This document shows, in pieces, positions 11,483 through 20,970 of a stretch of 64,000 nt of DNA. Location of the stretch: the NCBI GenBank assembly GCA_963921935.1, contig OY998179.1, forward strand, positions 52,558,222 through 52,622,221, in the 5' to 3' direction. The notes under the pieces were generated by a model that was not told the origin of the DNA, did not search any database, and was given only the letters and a program-made list of their open reading frames with translations. Each line of letters begins with the position of its first letter. Position 1 is the first letter of the stretch. The position numbers and the translations under genes were made by a program. Source of the stretch: Galeruca laticollis. Lineage: Eukaryota > Arthropoda > Insecta > Coleoptera > Chrysomelidae.

Positions 11483-12645
11483 GAATGGGAAACCCCTTTA
11501 TCACCTATTTCAGAAAACATTTTTATGGACAATTTAGAAAGAGAGATCTTTGAAAGTAATATTTCGAAAAATATTTTATTTTGGTATAGATATGTAGATG
11601 ACATATTAGCTTGTTTTATGGGTAGTGAACGACAATTAGATGTATTTTTGAACCACATCAATAATTTACACCCGAAAATTAAATTTACATTAGAAATTGA
11701 AGAAAATAGCTCAATCAATTTTCTTGATTTAAAAATTCTTCTTCTTCTTCTTTTCTAAATCCTTTTGCCCTTTCAGGCGTCGGATGTGGATTCCGTGTCC
11801 TGTACCCATTTCTTCCATGCCTTTCTGTCTCTTGCTAGATTATTCATTTCTGCTATGGTCTTTCCTCTTTCTAAACCTATCTCTTGTATTTGGTCTAACC
11901 ATTTCCTTCTAGGCCTACCCCTTTGTTTAAAAATTTAAAAATTCAAAAAGTTAATAATGTACTTGATTATTCAATTTACCGAAAACCAACACAGACTGAT
12001 GTGACAATTCCATTCAATTCTAACCACCCTATGTCACACAGACTAGCAGCATATAATTCAATGATACATAGAGCTTTTTTAGTTCCTATGAACAAATGCA
12101 ATTTTGATAGAGAGATTAATACAATTAGTCAAATAGCAACATCTAACGGTTATCCATTAGATATGATAAATAAGCTAATTAGTAGAAAAGAAGAAAAAGT
12201 GGCATTACAACTAATATATCCTAAACAAGCTGATGAAATTAGAACTTATAAAACCATCACATATGCAGGAAATATTTCTAATAATATTTCAAAGATAATA
12301 TCTCCAGCAACGAATACAACAATTTCTTTGAAAACAGAAAATAACGTTAGTACAAAATTGTTAAATGTAAAAACAAAAATACCACTATTAAAGAAGGCAT
12401 ATAAACTCAAATGTCCAGAATGTAATGCTGTCTATTTGGGTCAGACCCTTAGGAATTTTGAAATACGATACAGTGAGCACTTACGAGCATACAGATTAAA
12501 ACAACCAGATAAATGCCACCACGCAAAACATCTACTTGACACCAATCATTTATTGACACCTAACACAAAACTAGAAGTGCTGCATATTTGCGAAAAGAAA
12601 CCAGAACTGGATTTTATGAAGAATTGGAAATTAGAAGACATTTAA
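11483..12645 (+). pseudogene. PLE RT plus GIY-YIG endonuclease, plus arm of locus A
   Basis: The frame opens in the degenerate RT block (WETPLSPISENIFMDNLE for the usual MGSPISPILANIFMDNLE), keeps WYRYVDDILACFMGS, and is interrupted at 11738-11932 by an RTE tail. It resumes with the thumb region (YRKPTQTDVTIP). The nuclease start reads KKAYKLKCPECNAVYLGQT, so the first residues of GIY are deleted, while YLGQT and the RYSEH block remain. A stop follows at 12645, short of the usual C-terminus. The arm is therefore inactive even apart from the insertion. Confidence 0.85.
11738..11932 (-). mobile_element. RTE-type LINE 3' end inserted in the PLE
   Basis: Read on the minus strand it ends with codons for RGRPRRKWLDQIQEIGLERG and KAWKKWVQDTE, the C-terminus typical of RTE-related insect LINEs, followed by a short 3' UTR and a (GAA)n tail at 11738. 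An 11-bp duplication, atttaaaaatt, sits at 11727-11737 and 11933-11943. The insert is therefore a clean, heavily 5'-truncated retroposition into the plus arm. Confidence 0.85.
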
Positions 12646-13204
12646 AAAACCCATAATATGGAGTTGTCAATGAACAATTGAATCTAGGGAGATCTCCACT
12701 AATAAACTGTCTTCTTAAGTGATAATTGTAAAGATCAGCAGATATAGTTTTCCTGGTTTTCTATATCATTGCACAGTTATACTGATCTTAATTGAAAAAA
12801 TGATATCCAGGATATCACCATAGTGCTAATAATATCTAAGCTTCAATATTTGTAATATCACATCTTCTTCTTTCTATTAACATATATTAAGTCAATCACA
12901 AGCTACGTCACTTCTTGGTCTAGCGAAAAATAACTACTAAACATCAGGTAGGCATTAAATGAAATGTAACTTCTGTCATTCTGACGATGATATTGATTTA
13001 TCGAAACAATTGTCAATCTTTTAGAATTTTCAACAATTTTTATTATATTGTGGTATTAACTAGAAACCGTGAGATTCATTTAAAACACTAATTATGCATC
13101 AGTTTTTAATATGAAAGTCTGATTGTAGTCAGGATGATATATTTTTACTTGTTCTGTGAATCCTTATTTTATTTTAAAAAATGCATATTTTGTTTTATCA
13201 ACCC

Positions 13205-14260
13205 AATTTCACATAACATTCTTCTTCAATAATTTTAATAGTGGTATTTCCTCTTCACTTAATTTGGGTATTAGTGGCCTAAAATAATTCAAAAATCCTA
13301 AAAAACATCTTAGAGTTTTCAAATTTGTTGGTGTTTCATAATTTTGAATGATCATTATCCTTTCTTCGCTTAGAGAAATTCCAGTCTTACCTAGTTTATA
13401 ACATAAATAAATCACCTCATGCTGAATAAATTGGCACTTCTCTATATTTAGTTCCAATCCCGCCTCTTCCAGATCCTTCAAAATTATTTGTACGTGTTTT
13501 AAATGTTCCTCTTCATTTCTTGAGAAAATCCAATATATCTTCAATGTAGTGTAAGGTAAAATTTTCATATTGATTCAATATCTTATGCAGTGCCGATGTA
13601 CTTAACTATAAACCAAATGGTACTAATGTAAATCGATATACAACACCATCCCCGCTATTTTCTGCTAAATGAATCAACTGAAATGAATGCTGCAGATCCA
13701 GTTGTGTGAAAACTGTTGCCTATGAAATTCTTCCTAAAATTGCTTCTATCATAACTGGTAATTCATAGTCAGGAATTCATATTTCTTGCATCAAGACAAA
13801 TACGTAAATCTCCTAAACTCTTTTTTACTATAACAATTGGGTTAATATACGAGGCTGTACTGTACTCAATTATTCCATCTAATAGTTTCTTCACAGCTTC
13901 TCTCATTTCCTCCTTGTATTTGTATCGAATCAGATAATTCATTGTTATGAAAGTTTCCAGATTCTTTACTTCTACTTCAGGTACATAATCTTTAGCCACT
14001 CTTGCCTCTTTTGAAAACAATCCTTCATGCTTCTCCATTGACTTCCTCATATCCCATTCATATTTCTTAAGACAAGCTATATTAATGCCATTCCAATTAA
14101 AATTATTTATTCTATCTTCATGTTCTATCAAACTCCTATCTTCTATCAAATTTTCTCCTTCTCCTATTTCTTCATCTAATTTCTTAATCCCCTCTTTTTC
14201 TTCATTTAAAATATAATTTACCTTATTTTCTTCTTCTAATTTCTTCCCTAGATGACTATT
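13205..14260 (-). pseudogene. Ty3/gypsy reverse transcriptase, decayed
   Basis: On the minus strand a Glu/Lys-rich linker (14260-14100) leads into the RT. The N-terminal block reads IIEYSTASYINPIVIVKKS and LRICLDARNMNS (near 13790). A middle block with LDLQHSFQLIHLAENS and VPFGL lies around 13600-13700. YIEDIL, a degenerate YIDD site, is near 13550. The segment 13568-13209 shows EEEHLKHVQIILKDLEEAGL, the KCQF block and LRCFLGFLNYFRPLIP, the RT thumb. It stops before RNase H. At least two frameshifts separate the parts. The 3' side abuts PLE locus A. Confidence 0.85.
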
Positions 14261-14599
14261 TAGTTAGATATTCTGACCATCAACAGAAAATTCAAAATTT
14301 CAATTCGGATAATTCGGACACTGAAGATAGTCCAAATGTTTGCAATATGATATGACGGTTGAGAGAAAAAATGTATTCATTTCAGGCCCCTCAGGCCAAT
14401 ACACTACAACAATCTGGTTGATTTGAAAATTTCCCGAGTTCAGAAGGTAAACTTCCTCAAATCTCCATTCCACCCTTTTCAGGTGAATATGAAAAATTGA
14501 TTTCTTTTTCACAGCTGATTCACTTTTTGATTAGGGACATTAGGAATTTGACTGATATCCAAAAGTTCATCTGTTTGACTCTCTAACGTAAATAGAGTC

Positions 14600-15850
14600 T
14601 ACACCATTGAGCAATGACAATTTTCAATTAGCACAACATATTGTTCAGAAAAGATATGACAATAATTTAAGTATCATAAATTCGCATTTAAATGACATAG
14701 TTGATTTTCCTGTTTTAACCAAATAATTGTTCACCAATGATGCCTCTAAAATCTTCTAAAGTAATGAATCCTTTTATATTTTCCCTACTAGTACTTGTAT
14801 TACTTGTTTTTTCCCCACGCATTTTCTGAAATCAAGTGCTGAAGAATTCCATGGACACAATCCGGTAGCTCTAAAGCCATTCTTTATTGTTTCTATTTTG
14901 AAAGTTTTGTCGATTATATCTTTTAAAATAAGGGCAAAATTTTCTTTTGTGGGAATTTGTTCGGGTTTTTTCGTCTAAATTCGAGGACCCCTGCCTTCCA
15001 ACCATTATTCAAGGGTTTAAAAGCAGCAACATCTGCTGTTTGCAAAATTCGGGTTGCGTTGGGGTACAAAGCAATTGATATTATTTCGAGTTCAGTACAC
15101 AGTTGACTAACTTGGTAGGTTAGATGAGTAGAATGACCATCGACGAATAGTATAATTGAAAATTTTGTACCCATTCGTCTTAAAAAAGGGTGCAAGACAT
15201 TTCCGGAATATTCATAAAATGACTCTTGTTTCATCCAACCATTATCCCTAAGCCCAACACCCCAATCATCAGGCACTGAATTAGTTATGGCCGATGTTAG
15301 TCATGATTGGGCATATATGATCATAGGAGGTGTGAGTAAACCAGAAGCTCCTAACGTAAACATGACTGTCAAATTCTTTTTGCGATGATTTTCGACCTCA
15401 TAGACATTTTTATTACCTTTGGAGGCTAGAACCATCTTGTTTTTTGGGCACAACAGGAAGCACGTCTCATCACCATTAAACACACGGTTCGGGTCTTCCA
15501 AAATATCGAACAATTTTTTTTTCAAATACGTTTCGATTTCTATAAACCATTTTCTTATGCCTGTTTCAGAAATATTGTCACTAGCAGTCGTGACTGCCTC
15601 GGATGTTTTCAGCGAAACTTTAGGATGTCGTCGCAAAAACGTTCTCATTCAGCCACGCCTTGGAAGATTTCCTGTGAAAGGGTTTGGCCTGGGATGGTTG
15701 TCCAAAAACTTTTTCACTGAAGTCTGAGCGTCTTCGTTTCGAACTGGGAAGCCCTTTGCATGGCGATATAATCTTCATCATGTTTTTTATTGTACTTTGT
15801 CCCCGTCTTCACTTAAGGCATTTTTGCGAAAATATTTCATAAAAGAAAGT
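14600..15850 (-). pseudogene. pogo/Tigger-like DDE transposase, broken
   Basis: Read on the minus strand, fragments give GFPVRNEDAQ and the FLRRHPKVSL block (CENP-B-type DNA-binding end, 15830-15600). Next come FNGDETCF (first catalytic Asp), LFVDGHSTHLTYQVSQL (second Asp) and LQTADVAAFKPLNNGW (third Asp), then GFRATGLCPWNSSALDF near 14850, the C-terminal block of pogo-like transposases. All three catalytic Asp codons survive, but stops and frameshifts at 15300, 14930 and upstream of 15648 break the gene. Such enzymes cut and paste at TA sites. The transposon's right side is marked by GGCC palindromes; its left end was not found. Confidence 0.85.
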
Positions 15851-15960
15851 TTACATTGTCATGACCCTGTTTTGGTTGACCTAGGTAGGTGCCTAGGTAA
15901 AAATACAATTTGATATGAAAGATAAGATACATACTTATAAAATGATTGGCCGCCTCAGCA

Positions 15961-16533
15961 ATAATTATTGGCCACTCGGCCAACAACTGTAACCGCATGT
16001 TGGAATATAATATGTCTACGTAAATATGCTGAGCCGAACGAAGTTAGACTAAAACAAGCCTTAACCTGAAAAAATTGTAAACTCTAACAGGATCAGTTAT
16101 TGGCCACCCCGGCCAATGACTAGTACGAGTACAATTATGTGTACCAGTTGTTGGCCTTCCAAAATAACCGACAAAAACCTAACCAAACTTTCTAAAGTTA
16201 ACAGATAATCATAAAGAATTATTATAAGTATCATAATAAATGTATATCTCATCGATTACTAACCAAAACAGCAATTTCATATAAAACTGACGAACACGAA
16301 AGCTTACCAGTTTCCTCAGTTTTCACTTCTCAATGAGAACACTCTTAACACACCGTTGATGATTTGGCACCAATTTACCAGGATTGCCTCCTCGACAATA
16401 AAAATTTTACCAGTAGGTGAACGTTCCTAGCATCGAAAGAAACTATGAAGAGGTTATGGAAAGGATGATGGACCTTGTGATTTTTTAATTTCAATGAAGT
16501 GGCCAATGACTGTCCCCCGGCCAACAACTGTAC
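15961..16533. repeat. Clustered GGCC palindromes, probable subterminal/terminal repeats of the pogo-like element
   Basis: Four copies of cagttrttggcc or its inverse occur here: ttattggccactcggccaac (15965-15984), cagttattggccaccccggc with ccaatgactag (16094-16122), ccagttgttggcc (16145-16157) and ggccaatgactgtcccccgg with ccaacaactgta (16501-16532). Three are paired as inverted repeats 4-9 nt apart. The last ends ggccaacaactg followed by ta, as expected for an element end with a TA duplication. They lie upstream of the transposase start. Confidence 0.65.
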
Positions 16534-16534
16534 C

Positions 16535-17522
16535 TGTTACCCTACACAATTGCATAATATGCCACACGTTTATTGCCAAATCTGCACAGCAGATAATGGC
16601 TAACCTTCCACGAGACCGAGTTTCTAAGTCACGACCTTTCGAAAAGGTAGGAATGAATTTCGGAGGTCCGTACTTAAAAAATAAATCTTCCCGATGGAAA
16701 ATAGCCCCAACAACAAAGTGCTGTATTGCTTTATTTGTGTGCATGGCTTCAGAAGCCGTACACATTGAATTAGTTTCTGCCTTGTCGAACGAGGCATTTC
16801 TTCTCACCCTTGAACAGTTTATCGTTAGAAGAGGCAATCCCTGTGTGATATACAGTGACCAAGGATCTAATTTTATGGAGGCTAGCAACCATTCAAAAGA
16901 ATTTAATAATTTTTTTCAAAAGCCCGATATTGAGAAAAACATTGCTTCCTTTGCTGTTTTAACTCGCATTCAGTGGAAATTCGTACCTCCACATAGCTCT
17001 CATTGGGAGGATTATGAGAGGCAGCTATAATAAGCACAAAGGGCCATCTTCGACGTGTGATTGGAGATTCTAAGTTAACATATGAAGAATTAAGCACTAT
17101 TCTTGCCCAAATTGAGGCCACCCTGTCCTTTGTATAATGATCCTTTAGATATGAACTGTCTTACCACAGGTCATTTTCTCATAGGTACCAGTTTGACTGC
17201 CTATCCTGAAGTCAATCTGACCGACATTCCAGAAAATAGACTTCCATTTTGGCAAAACTGTGCCAAAATCCAGCAATTTTTTTCGCATAAGGAATATTTG
17301 AACAGGCTCCATAACCGACCAAAATGGTTGAGTCCTTTTACAAACAAATCGATTAACTAGTTCGTCTTAAGGAAGATAATGTTCCACCACTCAAGTGGTC
17401 TCGTGCTCGAACATTAGAAATATTCTTTGGTTCAGATAACAAGGTGAGATCTGTAAAAGTCAGAACATCTGACTCAAGCATCGCCAGACCAATAACCAAA
17501 ATTTGTACTCTGCCTATTTGCT
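16535..17522 (+). pseudogene. BEL/Pao retrotransposon integrase and Pol C-terminus
   Basis: The frame at 16535-17030 shows CIICHTF, QQIMANLPRDRVSKSRPFEK, IALFVCMASEAVHIELVSAL, RRGNPCVIYSDQGSNF (second catalytic Asp) and PPHSSHWEDYERQL (Glu site). The first catalytic site reads MNFGGP where DFAGP is usual, so its Asp is replaced. After frameshifts the text continues with TYEELSTILAQIEA, LTTGHFLIGTSL (17103-17360) and VRLKEDNVPPLKWSRAR to RPITKICTLPI (17353-17520), the usual end of BEL/Pao Pol. Upstream pol is missing: the left boundary coincides with the pogo-type end. Confidence 0.88.
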
Positions 17523-18548
17523 TTTTCCTTATCATCTGCTTTCGCTTGTTGTGATTCCTCCTTTCGTCGCAGATGTTCTTGGAAATCCCCTTCTAAACCA
17601 ATTTTCCCCTCAGGAGTAGCTTGATGGTAGTTGACACAAGTGAGGCACGGGTCATTCTTGGGATGAAAGGAAGATAAGTTATATTCACGACAGAAGATCC
17701 TGCGATAAGTTATTAAGCTGACAATTTCCATGTCACCTCTTTCTTGACAGACCTGTTTATACAGATTATACATTTTGGTTATTGAGAAATTGCTGTCCAA
17801 ATTTTTTCTTTGCGTACATTTTCTAGTATAGTGACTTTCTACGGACGGAAAACTTTCTTTGTGCGCTCTTACTTTAGCAGCTAATTTTTCGGGTGTTTCG
17901 TTACTGGCGATTCTTCTTTCTCTCTTATCAGTTATTTAGAAGTGTCTCAATCAATCTTCTTCTTTAGTTGCTGACAGAATCACTCGATTTGATATTGAAA
18001 GTGTCTTCATAAAAAAATTTACAGAGGGCACATAGCTTGAAACAGTGTATAATATCAAATCTTTTTCCTTTCATACGTTGACAAAATCCAATATTTCTGA
18101 AAAATCATTTTCCCTTTATCTTCCGAAAATTTTTGAATACATCGAAATTTGCATTTAGTACAATCTACTTGCCTGGGCCCTTGTAACTTTCATATGGAAT
18201 GCATTCATCTTTGAATTTTCTATTCTTTTGTTATATCCATGTTTCAGAATTTGCCTCCCGCCATCTGCTTCTTTAACTTATTTTACTGGACCCTGCTTCC
18301 TCAGTTTTATCGGGTTCGGCCTCTTCAGTTTCTTGGTGATTCATTGCATGCGTTGAATTTTCAGTACATACATCACTTATATTTGGTACGTAGTCCTTGT
18401 CGACTACAGAATCATCGCAATTACTTGGGAAATAAGTATTTTTGTCATCCTCATCGACGTTGCTCGCGTCTTCATTAATTGTTTGTCACGCAGTATCCAC
18501 AGGAAGTAGCTCAGTTACTACTGGGCTTTTATCGCTTGTTACATGAAT
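17522..18548 (-). pseudogene. Gene of an unnamed transposon-like arthropod family, 3' exons
   Basis: Read on the minus strand from 18548, after an acceptor (tattttaag): an exon opens IHVTSDKSPVVTELLPVDTA and is acidic. Then comes a Cys-rich block VDCTKCKFRCIQKFSEDKGK and IFQKYW (18190-18060), then ESFPSVESHYTRKC, SITKMYNLYKQVC and SSFHPKNDPCLTCVNYHQ (17900-17620), then a charged Lys/Glu stretch to about 17525. From memory, this order (Cys-x2-Cys block, SFPxxxSHYxR, FHxPKKDxCxxC, charged helix) occurs in large multicopy families of uncharacterised insect proteins, probably of transposon origin. The function is not known to me. Stops at about 18000 and loss of the C-terminal half against the BEL sequence show it is broken. 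Confidence 0.6.
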
Positions 18549-18625
18549 CTTAAAATACACAAAAAATACCATTTTATTTTAAAATTCCTATACTAATCGT
18601 AAGTAATAAATAGTAATCATCTTAC

Positions 18626-18816
18626 ATCTATATCCTGCTCTCCAGATTGTTGGTATTCTGTGTTTTTTTGTCCACACATTCAAATTGACAATCACTGCTA
18701 CCAAAGGCCAAGAGTTCACAATTACTGTCTTTTTCAAAGTCCTCGACCACATTAGGAAGAGGATTCACAGGATGTAGCTCAGTTATTACGGGAACATTAT
18801 GGCCTGTGACGTGGAT
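18626..18816 (-). pseudogene. Upstream exon of the same gene, duplicate of the IHVT exon
   Basis: It is bounded on the minus strand by an acceptor ctggtttcttttcag ending at 18817 and a donor gtaagatg beginning at 18625. It starts IHVTGHNVPVITELHPVNPL, clearly related to IHVTSDKSPVVTELLPVDTA of the next exon, so the exon was duplicated. Translation runs into a TAG next to the donor unless one base is shifted. A third, weaker relative (DNSEYCNKSSGSTDLHTNWQ to DESSSM) lies at 19035-18850, where the donor position reads ga instead of gt. Confidence 0.5.
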
Positions 18817-19244
18817 CTGAAAAGAAACCAGAAATCGTATAGCTTTCTCATAGAAGAGCTTTCATCTGTGGTATTTTTTTCGGATCTTTGCAACTCCATT
18901 ACCTCATGATTATTTTCCACAGATACAAATTGAACACTTCTATCACACACAGAAATTCTCGGATTGTTCACTTGCCAGTTTGTGTGAAGATCTGTCGAGC
19001 CACTGGACTTATTACAATATTCCGAATTATCTAAAAATGAAAGTAGCTTAATAGACAAGCCAAAAACAAGCCATAATATATTCGAAAATCTATTCATTCA
19101 ATTTATCAATGATTTAAAAAAACTTTAAAAAGAAAGCTAAAGGAGTTCTAAAAATCATATTAATCAAAAATTATTCCTAATGAATAAATTCATTTGACGT
19201 GAAAATAGGACCTGATTATCAGATTCTTAAATTAATGATAGTTT

Positions 19245-19257
19245 TCTACTTATCTGA
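19245..19257 (+). repeat. Target duplication, left
   Basis: tctacttatctga, repeated exactly at 19990-20002. Confidence 0.85.
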
Positions 19258-19989
19258 AAATTGACTGTCTCGACCCTTACGTCGTGGAATATACTCATAT
19301 TAGTGTTTTTAAATGAAACTCACGGTCTCTAGTTAATTCCACAATATCATACAAGTTATTGAAAATTCTAAAAAATTGACAATTGTTTCGATAAATCAAT
19401 ATCATCGTCAGAATGACAGAAGTTACATTTCATTTTATGCCTACCTTATGTTTAGTAGTTATTTTTGGCTAGACCAAGAAGCAACCTAACTTGTGATTGG
19501 CTTAATATATGTTTATAGAAAAAAGAAGAAGATGTGATATTACAAATATTGAAGCTTAGATATTATTAGCCCTATGGTGATATCCTGGATATCATTTTTC
19601 CAATTAAGATTAGTATAACTGTGCAATGATATAGAAGATATAGTTTTCCTGGTTTTCTATATCATTGTACAGTTATACTGATCTTAATTGGAAAAATGAT
19701 ATCCATGATATCACCATAGGGCTAATAATATCTAAGCTCCAATATTTGTAATATCACATCTTCTTCTTTTTGCTATAAACATATATTAAGCCAATCACAA
19801 GTTAGGTTACTTCTTGGTCTAGCCAAAAATAACTACTAAACATCAGGTAGGCATAAAATGAAATGTAACTTCTGTCATTCTGACGATGATATTGATTTAT
19901 CGAAACAATTGTCAATTTTTTAGAATTTTCAATAACTTGTATTATATTGTGGAATTAACTAGAGACCGTGAGTTTCATTTAAAAACACT
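19258..19989. mobile_element. Palindromic non-coding PLE derivative with tail and target duplication
   Basis: After a 44-nt tail containing ctgtctcgacccttacgtcg (19258-19301) come two inverted arms of 335 bp each, 19302-19636 and 19655-19989, around the 18-nt loop gatatagttttcctggtt. The arms equal the non-coding ends of PLE loci A to D. A 13-bp direct repeat tctacttatctga flanks it at 19245-19257 and 19990-20002. Two PLE ends fused at their inner edges and moved as one unit. It needs the enzyme of a coding copy. It interrupts the upstream part of the 17.5-19.1 kb gene. Confidence 0.9.
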
Positions 19990-20002
19990 TCTACTTATCT
20001 GA
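19990..20002 (+). repeat. Target duplication, right
   Basis: tctacttatctga, repeated exactly at 19245-19257. Confidence 0.85.
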
Positions 20003-20176
20003 TGATTTTTTTCTGTTGTACTCCATTTTTAGCACCCAATTCCAATATTTTTGCACCCCAACTACACATTTTTAGTTGAAAAAATCAACATTAACAATGT
20101 AACCCTCCGTAGGGGGTGGTTACGGATTGCTGGGTAGGGTTGTACAGTCAGAGACAGGATTCCAAAATAAAATCAG

Positions 20177-20182
20177 TTTATT
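20177..20182 (-). promoter_or_regulatory. Polyadenylation signal of the solo LTR
   Basis: AATAAA on the minus strand, about 80 bp before the LTR end. Confidence 0.6.
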
Positions 20183-20394
20183 CTTATAAAAATATTTACA
20201 GGCGCTATTTAAATATGTACAACAAGATCAATACCTATCCTAAAATTAAATATTTATTCTATCGGTCCGTATAAGGTTGTGTATCTAAATATTTCTTGTC
20301 GACCGGGGAGATACACCTACGGAATAGTGGTTTGGACGATGCGAACGCTGAGATTTCGATACACGGGTGTAAGCGGTGATACGGGTTTTGGATA

Positions 20395-20647
20395 CTCGTC
20401 AGAGTCAATACCTCGGGCGAGACGAAGTACTTCTAAGTCAGTACCTTAGAGACGGGAAGTACAGGAGTGTGTGAAAGTCAATACCTCTCCCACAGGTGGT
20501 CGCCGTTTGGTAGGTCAATACCCTACCAAATGGAAGGAAGGATGCTCGGCAAGTCAATACCTTGCCGACGGAAGGGTAGAGTCTAACGAGTCAATACTTC
20601 GCCAGACTGGAGGAGGAGTCCTTTCGAGTCAATGCCTCGACCGGACT
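20395..20647 (-). repeat. Array of seven hairpins with constant 7-nt loop in the LTR leader
   Basis: Loop tcaatac on the plus strand (GTATTGA on the minus) occurs at 20405, 20438 (tcagtac), 20478, 20515, 20554, 20591 and 20629 (tcaatgc); spacings are 33, 40, 37, 39, 37 and 38 nt. Each is closed by its own stem: ctcgtcagag/ctcgggcgag, ttctaag/cttagag, gtgtgtgaaag/ctctcccacag, ccgtttggtagg/cctaccaaatgg, tcggcaag/cttgccga, gtctaacgag/ttcgccagac, tcgag/ctcga with an outer agtcc/ggact. Stem sequences differ between units but stay paired; the loops hardly vary. This is the pattern of a selected RNA (or DNA) structure. No known element with such a leader comes to mind. Confidence 0.85.
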
Positions 20648-20670
20648 GTCTTATTGAAATTGTTGGACGG

Positions 20671-20679
20671 TTTATATAT
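20671..20679 (-). promoter_or_regulatory. TATA box of the solo LTR
   Basis: Minus strand gatatataaacc. Initiation 25-30 nt downstream would fall near 20645, at the edge of the first hairpin. Confidence 0.6.
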
Positions 20680-20937
20680 CCATCAGCTGTCGATAAAAAC
20701 TGGATTGATTCGAACCATAGGCGTATCATCAGCGTTGTTCACCGGAACATCGTTACAATAATGTTATCGACATACATGCTTCACATAAACATGTAAATAA
20801 CTAAAATAAGAATGTCGCTAACTCATGCGTCGTGGGTTGCATTGTTTACTTGAAAATTCCTGCCAAATATAAACAGGCAAAACGCACGAAATGACTTAGT
20901 GTATGTTTTCCATCACAGATATGAGATTAGAATACAA

Positions 20938-20970
20938 ACAAAACACACTAAGTCACTTAGTGTGTTTTGT
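20938..20970. repeat. Perfect 33-bp palindrome beside the LTR
   Basis: Arms acaaaacacactaagt and acttagtgtgttttgt, 16 bp each, around one c. It begins one base outside the proposed LTR end and overlaps the right aacaa repeat. A related cttagtgtatgtttt lies inside the LTR at 20895. Confidence 0.85.

Larger units (their letters stand above)
10002..13089. mobile_element. Penelope-like element, head-to-head inverted dimer (locus A)
   Basis: The 3.1-kb unit starts agtgtttttaaatgaaactc and ends with its inverse near 13089. The left half is a minus-strand PLE 3' half and the right half a plus-strand one; both include about 370 bp of end sequence, a GIY-YIG domain and RT core. The halves meet near 11480, just upstream of the RT motif GLPMGSP, and differ from each other at many positions, so they are not one recent hairpin copy. 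The first 4 bp on either side are aatt. The usual 44-nt tail is absent at both ends. Confidence 0.85.
20098..20936 (-). mobile_element. Solo LTR (839 bp), transcribed on the minus strand
   Basis: The ends are tgtaaccc and aataca, giving the inverted termini TGTA...TACA, flanked by a 5-bp repeat aacaa at 20093-20097 and 20937-20941. On the minus strand the order is U3, TATA box (20671-20679), a hairpin array (20647-20395), a long leader, AATAAA (20182-20177) and a short U5. That order fits an LTR with R of roughly 480 nt. No primer-binding site follows and no second copy occurs, so this is a solo LTR. The retrotransposon family is not recognised. Confidence 0.75.

Noticed and set aside
9998..13093. 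4-bp aatt duplication at PLE locus A
   Set aside because: Too short and too AT-rich to count as a target duplication; noted only as the immediate flank.
15419..15727. Plus-strand 102-codon frame
   Set aside because: Antisense shadow of the pogo-like transposase.
20395..20647. CRISPR-like array of palindromic repeats
   Set aside because: The window is eukaryotic, the conserved part is only the 7-nt loop, the stems vary and there are no constant repeats or cas genes. Placement in an LTR fits better.
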